Assembly: GCA_936450465.1 (NCBI GenBank)
Contig: OW388293.1
Coordinates: forward strand, 87,876,134 to 87,940,133
DNA from: Gibbula magus
Taxonomy: Eukaryota; Mollusca; Gastropoda; Trochida; Trochidae
Direction: 5' to 3'
DNA length: 64,000 bases
Each line of letters begins with the position of its first letter. Position 1 is the first letter of the stretch. Below, in pieces: positions 1 through 11,000 of this stretch. The notes under the pieces are model-generated. The model saw only the letters and a list, made by a program, of their open reading frames with translations, searched no databases and was not told the DNA's origin. The position numbers and the translations under genes were made by a program.

Positions 1-2295
1 AACTCGTCCTTTACGTTAGTATCTATGGGTTATCTCGTAATGTACGTGAGTATCTATGGGTTATCTCGTCCTGTACGTTAGTATCTATGGGTTATCTCGT
101 CCTGTACGTTAGTATCTATGGGTTATCTCGTCCTGTACGTTAGTATCTATGGGTTATCTCGTCCTGTACGTTAGTATCTATGGGTTATCTCGTCCTGTAC
201 GTTAGTATCTATGGGTTATCTCGTCCTGTACGTTAGTATATATGGGTTATCTCGTTCTGTACGTTAGTATCTATGGGTTATCTCGTCCTGTACGTTAGTA
301 TCTATGGGTTATCTCGTCCTGTACGTTAGTATCTATGGGTTATCTCGTCCTGTACGTTAGTATATATGGGTTATCTCGTTCTGTACGTTAGTATCTATGG
401 GTTATCTCGTCCTGTACGTTAGTATCTATGGGTTATCTCGTCCTGTACGTGAGTATATTAGGTTATATCGTCCTGTACGTTAGTATCTATGGGTTATCTC
501 GTCCTGTACGTGAGTATCTATGGGTTATCTCGTCCTGTACGTTAGTATCTATGGGTTATCTCGTCCTGTACGTGAGTATATATGGGTTATCTCGTTCTGT
601 ACGTGAGTATATATGGGTTATCTCGTCCTGTACGTTAGTATCTATGGGTTATCTCGTCCTGTACGTGAGTATATATGGGTTATCTCGTTCTGTACGTTAG
701 TATCTATGGGTTATCTCGTCCTGTACGTTAGTATCTATGGGTTATCTCGTCCTGTACGTGAGTATCTATGGGTTATCTCGTCCTGTACGTTAGTATCTAT
801 GGGTTATCTCGTCCTGTACGTTAGTATCTATGGGTTATCTCGTCCTTTACGTTAGTATCTATGGGTTATCTCGTCCTGTACGTTAGTATCTATGGGTTAT
901 CTCGTCCTTTACGTTGGTATCTATGGGTTATCTCGTTCTGTACGTGAGTAACTATGGGTTATCTCGTCCTGTACGTTAGTATCTATGGGTTATCTCGTCC
1001 TGTACGTTAGTATCTATGGGTTATCTCGTCCTGTACGTTAGTATATATGGGTTATCTCGTCCTGTACGTTAGTATCTATGGGTTATCTCGTCCTGTACGT
1101 TAGTATCTATGGGTTATCTCGTCCACTACGTTAGTATCTATTGGTTAACTCGTCCTGTACGTGAGTATCTATGGGTTATCTCGTCCTTTACGTTAGTATC
1201 TATGGGTTATCTCGTAATGTACGTGAGTATCTATGGGTTATCTCGTCCTGTACGTTAGTATCTATGGGTTATCTCGTCCTGTACGTTAGTATCTATGGGT
1301 TATCTCGTCCTGTACGTTAGTATCTATGGGTTATCTCGTCCTGTACGTTAGTATCTATTGGTTATCTCGTCCTGTACGTTAGTATCTATGGGTTATCTCG
1401 TCCTGTACGTTAGTATATATGGGTTATCTCGTTCTGTACGTTAGTATCTATGGGTTATCTCGTCCTGTACGTTAGTATCTATGGGTTATCTCGTCCTGTA
1501 CGTGAGTATCTATGGGTTATCTCGTCATGTACGTTAGTATCTATGGGTTATCTCGTCCTGTACGTTGGTATCTATGGGTTATCTCGTCCTTTACGTTAGT
1601 ATCTATGGGTTATCTCGTCCTGTACGTTAGTATCTATGGGTTATCTCGTCCTTTACGTTAGTATATATGAGTTATCTCGTTCTGTACGTGAGTATATATG
1701 GGTTATCTCGTCCTGTACGTGAGTATATATGGGTTATCTCGTCCTGTACGTTAGTTTCTATGGGTTATCTCGTTCTGTACGTGAGTATATATGGGTTATC
1801 TCGTCCTGTACGTGAGTATATATGGGTTATCTCGTCCTGTACGTTAGTATCTATGGGTTATCTCGTTCTGTACGTTAGTATATATGGGTTATCTCGTCCT
1901 GTACTTTAGTATCTATTGGTTATCTCGTCCTGTACGTTAGTATCTATGGGTTATCTCGTCCTGTACGTTAATATCTATGGGTTATCTCGTCCTGTACGTT
2001 AGTATCTATGGGTTATCTCGTCCTGTACGTTAATATCTATGGGTTATCTCGTCCTGTACGTTAGTATCTATGGGTTATCTCGTTCTGTACGTTAGTATAT
2101 ATGGGTTATCTCGTCCTGTACGTTAGTATCTATGGGTTATCTCGTCCTGTACGTTAGTATCTCTGGGTTATCTCGTCCTGTACGTTAATATCTATGGGTT
2201 ATCTCGTCATGTACGTTAGTGTCTATGGGTTATCTCGTCATGTACGTTAGTATCTATGGGTCTTCGTCCTGTACGTTAGTATCTATGGGTTATCT
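1..2295. repeat. 31-bp minisatellite array (about 74 copies)
   Basis: A 31-bp unit containing GTTAGTATCTATGGGTTATC followed by TCGTCCTGTAC repeats from the first base of the window to about 2295, so the left edge is not seen. Variants include GTGAGTATATATGG and CTTTACG. Because 31 is not a multiple of three, three units make a 31-residue peptide period, which explains the apparent 80-90 residue reading frames; I regard these as non-coding. The last copies are more diverged and the array decays into unique AT-rich sequence. Confidence 0.97.
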
Positions 2296-2390
2296 CGTTC
2301 TTTATTTACTTGTCATGAACTAGGCTTGGCCCTGTATAATTAAAAAAATATTATGTTAAACATTAATGTATTTGTTGTTAGTGAGATGTT

Positions 2391-2592
2391 ACTGTGATAA
2401 ACCATGTCTAATATTACTTTGATAAACCATGTCTAATATTACTTTGATAAACCATGTCTAATATTACTTTGATAAACCATGTCTAATATTACTTTGATAA
2501 ACCATGTCTAATATTACTTTGATAAACCATGTCTAATATTACTTTGATAAACCATGTCTAATATTACTTTGATAAACCATGTCTAATATTAC
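2391..2592. repeat. 25-bp minisatellite (about 8 copies)
   Basis: A 25-bp unit made of GATAAACCATG followed by TCTAATATTACTTT is repeated about eight times with almost no divergence, suggesting recent expansion or homogenisation. It lies about 100 bp after the 31-bp array and is flanked by unique sequence. Confidence 0.95.
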
Positions 2593-4589
2593 TGTTCAGA
2601 TGTGCCACGCATGTTCTCTGTCCATGTTACTGTCTCCAGGAAACTTGAATAACTAAATTATATCTATGTGATTTGAGCGTGGGTTTATTATATCTAAAAG
2701 CGGTTCAACATTCGTGCACCTGGTTGGAGTAACGTTTAGAAATATGTTTTATCTGTATATGCCACTATTGCGAAATATAGAAATCAACTACAAGACAATA
2801 TGTCAAAATCAGGTATATGTTTTACCAATCATTCAGATTGATGTGAACTATCACAAATAGAAGTAGCGGGTCCATATTGTCAAACTGTAGATTTAGATTT
2901 AGCGGGTTTGCAAATATTGCAATAAATAACAGAAACCAGAATTTCCATTCATCCCATGTGACTTGAATTGAATATGAATTGACGACTTGTTACAAAGACG
3001 CAAATCATTATAGGATACAATACAGTAACGTTGCCTAAATTCATGGATTACCTTGATTCGTGGATGATCAGAATTACCACAATATCTCGTTAGCCAAATC
3101 TCCTATGACGCAACATAGCGTTACCTTTGATGAACACCAACTCTCACTGTTAGGTGTAATAACGCCTACAGGGACAAATGCCTACGGGGATTAATAGCTA
3201 CAGTTTGAGTTGTGTCAGCGATACGCTTACCTGCACAGTAGTGAACTGTTCCAATCAGCGTGCACTAACGCCAACACTAGAGAAGTAATAACACAAACTG
3301 AGTAGTTTTATTTGAAGGTTGTAACAGTTGGAGGAATTTAAATTTTGATGAACGTTCCCAATAATATCTATCAAAATATTTTACTCTGTATACATCAAAT
3401 GAAATGATATTCATCTTCAATTACAGAAAACCCTTGCTCAGAACAATAATCGCAATGTTATAGCCAGAGTGGAATATCTATCATTTTTTATTTCTTTTTA
3501 ACTTATGACATGATATCCTTAAACGTGTTATGTAAAATGACAAACTTCTAGGAATATTGTTACGATACTGTTCATAAGATAAATTATGCTTAATATTTGA
3601 ATATACATCAAGTTTAGAACTGTTACAAATATCACTAATGACCCGTTATCTCCTTACATTTTCATAATGTGTGCTGAGGTGCTGAGTATAATGTTGCGAA
3701 GAATATAAAGAGAATAACAATTGGCAACACTGAATATCTAATATCGCAAATAGCAAACCCCTCTGCGACAATCTGCGACAATCTGCGACAATATGCGACC
3801 CATGTCGATGAAAGGAGATACCTTTTGCGAGCATGGGATCTTCCTAAGACTTCAGTGCGATGTCAGTGGGAGTGGGTGAGAGTAAGCACGACACACCGTG
3901 AGACCAAAATCGATCGCAGTGGGGTCGTATGCTCGGTGGAATGAGGGTGTAAAGGCAGTACCCCATCTGAAATCAGTTCATCCTCTACTTTCACAAAGTG
4001 GACACCGTGAACAACTCACAAGATGTCGCTCATGTATCTGATAGCGACTGCACTACTACTTCTTGGAGAAGAAGAAAGAATAGAGAAGGAACAGAAGCAT
4101 GAAGACGTTGGAACCCCACCTTACTTAATAACATCTTCTCATGGGTTTGTAATATCTGCAGCACTGCCAATTTGAGTACAAGTTCATCAATACTGAAAAT
4201 AACATATACACCGCTCCTACATGTTTACCCCCAAAACTTAGACGCCCCATTACCAATATGTGGTGCTCGTAAAGTACTGGTTGCGTTTATCATCCCAAAG
4301 AGAAAACAGCATATCATTTCACACTTATGTATACCAGTATAACAGAGAGAAAAGAGCTTCGATTGTTGTTAAATTTGAAAACATCTTGTAGACAATCTGT
4401 TTCTTGTACTAGTTCATTTATATCAGTTTTTAGAACAAGATGTCTTGATATTGATAATCAGTTTCACTCTGAATCTATTGACAAGTTATCCTCATTGTAT
4501 TTCTATAAAACAATTAAGTTACCAAGGGAATATGAACAGTATTTAAACGATGTAAATGTTGCTGCATTTGAAGTTTCTCTTTACATTGT
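2593..4589. other. unique AT-rich intergenic sequence
   Basis: I see no supported gene here. The only local structure is a short run of three or four 10-bp CTGCGACAAT units at about 3765-3800. The open frames of 62 and 89 codons (around 3646-3834 minus and 4327-4596 plus) lack recognisable motifs, splice context or compositional bias; the second runs into the telomere-like array. Confidence 0.6.
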
Positions 4590-5612
4590 GTATTAACCCT
4601 GATAAGGGTAACCCTAATCCATTGTGTACTTACCCTGATTAGGGTAACCCTAACCCTAACCCATTGTGTACTAACCCTGATTAGGGTAACCCTAACCCAT
4701 TGTGTATTAACCCTGATTAGGGTAACCCTAACCCATTGTGTATTAACCCTGATTAGGGTAACCCTAACACATTGTGTATTAACCCTGATTAGGGTAACCC
4801 TAACCCATTGTGTATTAACCCTGATTAGGGTAACCCTAACCCATTGTGTATTAACCCTTATTGGGATAACCCTAACCCATTGTGTAGTAACCCTGATTGG
4901 GATAACCCTAATCCATTGTGTACTTACCCTGATTAGGGTAACCTTAACCCTGATTAGGGTAACCCTAACCCATTGTGTACTAACCATGATTAGGGTAACC
5001 CTAACCCATTGTGTATTAACCCTGATTGGGATAACCCTAACCCATTGTGTAGTAACCCTGATTGGGATAACCCTAATCCATTGTGTACTTACCCTGATTA
5101 GGGTAACCCTAACCCTAATCCATTGTGTACTAACCCTGATTAGGGTAACCCTAACCCATTGTGTATTAACCCTGATTGGGATAACCCTAACCCTAACCCT
5201 AACCCATTGTGTATTAACCCTGATTAGGGTAACCCTAACCAATTGTGTACTAACCCTGATTAGGGTAACCCTAACCCATTGTGTATTTACCCTGATTAGG
5301 ATAACCCTAACCCTAACCCATTGTGTATTAACCCTGATTAGGGTAACCCTAACCCATTGTGTATTAACCCTGATTGGGATAACCCTAACCCTAACCCATT
5401 GTGTACTAACCCTGATTAGGGTAACCCTAACCCACTGTGTATTAACCCTGATTGGGATAACCCTAACCCTAACCCATTGTGTATTAACCCTGATTAGGGT
5501 AACCCTAACCCATTGTATACTAACCCTGATTAGGGTAACCCTAACCCTAACCCATTGTGTATTAACCCTGATTAGGGTAACCCTAACCCCTTATCCATTG
5601 TGTAATAACCCT
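4590..5612. repeat. 36-bp minisatellite built of telomere-like motifs (about 28 copies)
   Basis: The unit is TAACCCTGATTAGGGTAACC followed by CTAACCCATTGTGTAT, 36 bp long; some copies gain one or two extra CCCTAA hexamers to give 42 or 48 bp. Within each unit ACCCT-GATT-AGGGT can form a 5-bp stem. The CCCTAA/TTAGGG hexamer is the usual animal telomere repeat, so this looks like an interstitial telomere-derived satellite rather than a chromosome end, because ordinary genes follow. Long open frames on both strands (242 and 210 codons) are artefacts of the 36-bp period. Confidence 0.95.
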
Positions 5613-7208
5613 GGTTGACTTTGAAAGAAGCATCTGATGCATGCAGTCTCTGAAAAATGGAATGTTGGTTGTAGATAAATTCGGGTTTGAAAATAACTTT
5701 CAGAATTGATTATGTTTCTGATATCGAATGGTTCATTTTGTATTGTTCATATGGAAATTATCAACAGAAAAGTGGGTCTAGGCAGGGCGATATCATCTCC
5801 TCATATCTATGCTGACATTGATAAGAATCTACCAAACATAAACGATATTGTCTTCAACGAAATTGAGCAATGTAGTGATTAAACGGAAATACTCTTAGAT
5901 GACTCGGAATCATATCTTTATGAACGAATAGGAACTTTCACAACCGTTTATAACGTCAGAGGCCGTATTCATAAACAATTCTAAGAACCTTTATAAATAC
6001 GGTCCTAAAAAATGTATTTTAAAAAATGCAGTTTTGTCAAAAACAACGAGCCATTGGATGGCAGTTACATAACTTTAGTTCATGGTTTGAACTTAGATAC
6101 AAATAAAGTTACAAACATTTTTGACGTTCTAGAAATACAACTAACTGCAGATTTAAACATCCTCGATGTCAACACTAAAATAGTTTTGAAACAATGGAAC
6201 ATTTCTTGTGAACAGGAAGTAGGGAAACTATAAACTTGACGGAAAATGACCAATTTCAAACATTTGTATCAATATTGTATCTACTATATATATCATTCGT
6301 ATCCTATCTTCCATTCAATATCCGTCTAACATTGCATAAAACAAACTTGAAGAAAGTTATATAGGCCTACTTTATGTTTGAAATAAGAAGTTTGACGTTT
6401 GAGATTGAATTGAGATAGGCCTAGCTAGGCTATTTCATAGTATTTGGTGAATTATTTCTTTGGGTTAAACAACTACAGGAATAGGATAATGATTACATAA
6501 TATAATACACATTTAAAGCTTACAAATAAACATTTGGTATTTATTATTATGTACATAGTGTTATTTTTATTGAAGCGGTTTATCCTTGACAAAAACAAAA
6601 TTTTAGGACACCCAACACTTTGGTTTCAGGTGAAGAACTATGTAGCAACAAACTTATTATTTTTCTCTTAAAACACTTACTATAAAATTAATTATGAAAT
6701 AAATAAATAAATAAATTTATAAATCCTGATATATCCTGACGACCAATCGTCTGCAGTGCCCGAAAGTTGAAAGTCCAAAGCTAAACCATGTGGTCAAAGG
6801 GAGATAACTCTAATTCAAATCACAACAATAACAAAGTCGATCACCCAAGATTGCTTCACTGACCGTGAGCCCAATACAGGTTAATTGTGAGCGCGATACT
6901 CACTTGATTAGCTGATGACGTATGCCATTGTTGTACATGTTGCTTAAGTTTTCATATTAAGATAAAGATCACTAGTTAACGTTTGACCTAGAGGTTGGAG
7001 TAGTACTTCTAGTACAGATGCAAACTCCTCACAGTGCTGTTTATTGTAATGTTTTTTAATGACCCACCCCTAAAGATTGACTTAATTTTTTATGACCCAC
7101 CCCCAAAGGCTGTCTTATTTTTTGGTGACCCAAAAACCACCGGCCCACCCTCCCCTATAATAAATGACCAGCCCCTTACGTCTCTCCTATAAAGTCAAAC
7201 CTTTATAA
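5613..7208. other. intergenic sequence without a recognised gene
   Basis: AT-rich single-copy sequence. A 73-codon open frame at 6012-6233 starts with ATG but shows no motif I recognise and no neighbours. There is an AATAAATAAATAAAT stretch near 6700. Nothing else is supported. Confidence 0.5.
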
Positions 7209-7217
7209 ATGATAGTT

Positions 7218-7317
7218 GAGTGAGTGAGTTGGGGTTGCCGTGCCCCTGGCGGGATTCGAACCCCGGACCTCTTGATCCGAAGCCGAACGCGCTAACAACT
7301 GCGCTATCCCGCCCCCT
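7218..7317 (-). mobile_element. tRNA-derived SINE with 9-bp target duplication
   Basis: On the minus strand a tRNA-like head (GCGGGATAGCGCAGTTGTTA with an A-box-like segment and GGGGTTCGAATCCCG as B box) is followed by a short tail ending in ACTCACTCACTCAAC. The direct repeat ATGATAGTT flanks it at 7209-7217 and 7318-7326, which is the expected target-site duplication of LINE-driven retroposition. The body is only about 100 bp, so it is a short SINE or a 5'-complete tRNA retropseudogene. It is not a functional tRNA gene: the acceptor stem does not close. Confidence 0.8.
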
Positions 7318-7748
7318 ATGATAGTTTATCAGCCCAGGGGACGAGGTTGGTTCTAAATTTGGGAAGACGTCTAGCATGCTGGAAACTAACTTTACACTTT
7401 GATAGTAACAACACATGCACTCTACTAAGCACTTGTGAATTCCTAGTTTTTCAATCAGTGAATTGTTGCATTTAAACCAATATGATATAAAGTTAGTCAC
7501 CACATTGTTAGCACTGAATATCCAAATAGCTTAATTAACCATTCAGCCAGCGAGACTTCATGTGTTAGTTCAACTCTTGCCGTTTACAAAAAGGTACAAG
7601 AGGACTGAGATACAGTACAAGCAGACAGTGGTCTGAAATGTTACCAATATGAATTGTTTACATTCTTTTAATGTATTTATATTTGGAGTTTTAAAGTAAA
7701 ATATTTATTAACATGATAAAACATATAACTTTCTCATTGTAGAAAACT

Positions 7749-8018
7749 ATGAAGACTTTAAGCCGACTGACCCGTTGTCTGCACACTACGCTGTCTCAGA
7801 GAGTGAGATCCACACCATCGCTAGAACCACGCACGTGCATCATCAAGGGGCGGGAATACTCAAGTCATCAGAATGCGTACACAGAGCGTGCCTTCATACC
7901 GCGGCGGACTGTCATGTATGTGCCGGGTCATGACCTGAAGAAACTACGCAAAGTGCCGAGTCTGGGGTTGGACTGCGCAGTGCTTGAGTGTGAGGACGGG
8001 GTGGCACTCAACCAGAAG
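7749..8018 (+). CDS. CLYBL: CLYBL exon 1 (residues 1-90)
   Basis: Starts at the ATG preceded by TCTCATTGTAGAAAACT, so a splice acceptor lies just upstream and a non-coding leader exon is likely. Ends NQK in phase 0 at the donor AAG|GTGAGG. The frame stays open past the donor through the repeat array to about 8573, so exon prediction by open frame alone would overextend it. Confidence 0.92.
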
Positions 8019-11000
8019 GTGAGGTTATCTCCCTTGTTGTTGGGTTACAGTACGTTGTCAGGTTATCTCCCTTGTTGTTGGGTTACAGTAAGTTGTCAGG
8101 TTATCTCCCTTGTTGTTGGGTTACAGTACGTTGTCAGGTTATCTCCCTTGTTGTTGGGTTACAGTACGTTGTCAGGTTATCTCCCTTGTTGGGTTACAGT
8201 ACGTTGTCAGGTTATCTCCCTTGTTGGGTTACAGTACGTTGTCAGGTTATCTCCCTTGTTGTTGGGTTACAGTACGTTGTCAGGTTATCTCCCTTGTTGT
8301 TGGGTTACAGTACGTTGTCAGGTTATCTCCCTTGTTGTTGGGTTACAGTACGTTGTCAGGTTATCTCCCTTGTTGTTGGGTTACAGTACGTTGTCAGGTT
8401 ATCTCCCTTGTTGTTGGGTTACAGTACGTTGTCAGGTTATCTCCCTTGTTGGGTTACAGTACGTTGTCAGGTTATCTCCCTTGTTGTTGGGTTACAGTAA
8501 GTTGTCAGGTTATCTCCCTTGTTGTTGGGTTACAGTACGTTGTCAGGTTATCTCCCTTGTTGTTGGGTTATAGTACGTTGTCAGGTTATCTCCCTTGTTG
8601 TTGGGGCAAAAATATCATAGATTTTCTTCTTTGACCTTGCAAGAAAAAAATACAAAGATCCATTTTGTAAAAGTAAAACAGTGTATGAAATGTGTTCACG
8701 TGTAGTTTATAAAAATCCAACATGCCAGCCGTAACCAGCAGCTATTTCCAATATCGAGTAGGAGATATTCACTTTCTCTGTTCTACCAACGTAGACAGAA
8801 GCGCGTGAGAATATCCGTCAGATCCTGGATGAGCTGGACGTGTGCGGTGTGGATATCGCGGTCAGAGTGAACAGCGTGAGCAGCGGACTGTTGGAAGAGG
8901 ATCTGAACGTGATCATGCAGGCGGGGAGGCTTCCCGACACCATCCTGCTGCCTAAAGTGGACTCCGTGGAGGATCTCATACTGGTCAGTGGTCAGTCAGT
9001 TAAAGTTAAATATTATGACTGAAAGTTAAATTTTGGAAATATCATCTCCCAAGACGTCATTGAAGAATATGACATCAGTCTTTTCCTTTATTGTTACGTC
9101 ATGTGATCAGTTGTTGGTTTTCTGGTGCGGCTAAGTGGGTACATGGGAAATTAATTATATAAACTCCTTGAGTGATTCATCATCATCTCCCATAGGTTAT
9201 TCAAGTCTTTTTTCCAAAGTAACCTCTGTTACAGGTAAAATGCTTTCAAGAAGACAAAAACTGAAAATATTTTTTTTTGTATAACATGACATATTATATG
9301 AATTACATTTGTAAAATGCCTTTGACCTTTGAAGTAACTGAGTCGATGTAAGTTAATGTAAGACATGATTTCATTGGAATAGAGTAGAGGGGAAAATTCC
9401 AGTCTGCTAGTAATGAGAAATATAGCCCGATTGTAACAGAGGTTAGGTGGGAAGAAATGACCTGAGCAACCTCTGTAGGTAGAGGATACATTGAATCACT
9501 AAGACAACAAGCAAAAAAGTGAGCGTGGCTCACTAATAACCCCGACTGTTAAAGTTTGACATTTTTATTTTACTTAAAGAGAGAGGTGTCTGCACACCTA
9601 AGGATTGATAAGCTATGACATGTATTTGCTAAGATTAAACTGTTTGTGAAAAGGGAAGGACAAGTCTCAATCTTCATGTAAAAAAGGTGGTTTAAGTAAA
9701 AATAGGAATAATAGTAACTTGAAAAGGTATCATAATACTCTACTGCTATTACCACTGATTTTGGAAATTAATCCATCATAATGATTCCCAAAATATAACC
9801 AGAAGAAATATAAAATAGTAAAATCAACAAGAACACAGCAGTAGCTTTTGATGAAAGTTACATGAAAAAGAAAATGATGAAGTCAACAAATCACAACACA
9901 GAAGTAGCTTCATTCATTCTAGCTCCGAATATGATGAAGTAAAAAAATATAAAAAATCGCCAAAAATTCCAAAATTCATCAAATCGTTTTACATTTTGCA
10001 ATGCACCTCTCCTAGTGGTGAAGAAGGCATGTGCCAAATTTTAAAAGAATGAGATGAATAGTTTTTCTGTTATCGATCGGACAAAAAATGCTCAGAATTT
10101 GAGTAAGTTAAAAATATAAAATTCGCAAAAAATTCACCAATAAGGTTTAAACTTCCCACTGCACCTCTCCTAGTGGTGAAGAAGACATGTACCAAATTTT
10201 AAAAGGATGAGATGAATTGTTTTTCTGTAATCTATCGAACAAAAATTGTCTTCGGACGGACGGACGGACAGACGGACAGACGGAATCATTGATATTACTA
10301 TATATACCCCCGACCTTTTTAGGTCGGGGGTATAATAAAAACCTGTCAATCACAGTTCCGTGAAAGTCTGTAGTGGATATTACAATATCACCAGCTTTTT
10401 GTATGTCCCAGTTCACGGATCGTCTGCAGAGGGCAACCAGAGGCCGAGAGAGTTACCTCCCTTACCTCTTGACGTATGTGGAGAGTGCAGCTGGCCTGAT
10501 GAACATGAAAGATGTGTTTCGGCGCGCCCGGGAGCTCTCTCTAGATGGGGTGTTTCATCATGATGGCGTTGTCTTTGGGTCAGACGACTTCTGTGCTGAT
10601 ATTGGTAAAAGGTGTTCTGCTGTTATATTTGCCAAAAAAGTATATATTTTCAGCCTAGTTCAGGAAAAAAACATAAGTTAAAGTTCATAAATCTGTTTGT
10701 TATGTGATGCAGGTGCAGTGCGGACGATAGATGCACGGGAGCTGACGTACGCGAGACAGAAGATTGTGATGGTGGCGAAAGCGTACAGACTCCAGGCAAT
10801 AGACATGGTCTTTATAGACATCAAGGGTATGCAGAGATGGCAGAAACTTTTAACTTTACCTTATTTTTACTGAATATACTGAAAACCTTCATGTTTGTGA
10901 AAAACAACATCCAGTGTGATTTTGGACATGGGTCAATAATCTCCTAAACAGTTACAGACAGCGGCTCACTGTGGACCCAGTGTTGGAAGGCCCCAGGTAG

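Noticed and set aside
428..1909. 80-90 codon frames within the 31-bp array
   Set aside because: Reading frame openness follows from the repeat period; no unique sequence or start context.
1..2295. CRISPR array
   Set aside because: Units are contiguous without spacers and the genome is eukaryotic; the same applies to the other arrays.
4514..5618. 242- and 210-codon frames in the 36-bp array
   Set aside because: Period of 36 bp keeps frames open on both strands; repetitive VRVTLIRVNTQW-type peptides only.
4327..6233. Open frames of 89 and 73 codons flanking the telomere-like array
   Set aside because: No recognisable motif, no splice sites that join them, AT-rich composition as in spacer.
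7218..7317. Functional tRNA gene
   Set aside because: A and B boxes are present but the acceptor stem does not pair and a target duplication and ACTC tail mark a SINE.
9222..9447. Inverted AACCTCTGTTACA / TGTAACAGAGGTT as a transposon
   Set aside because: Arms only about 13 bp and no target duplication found.
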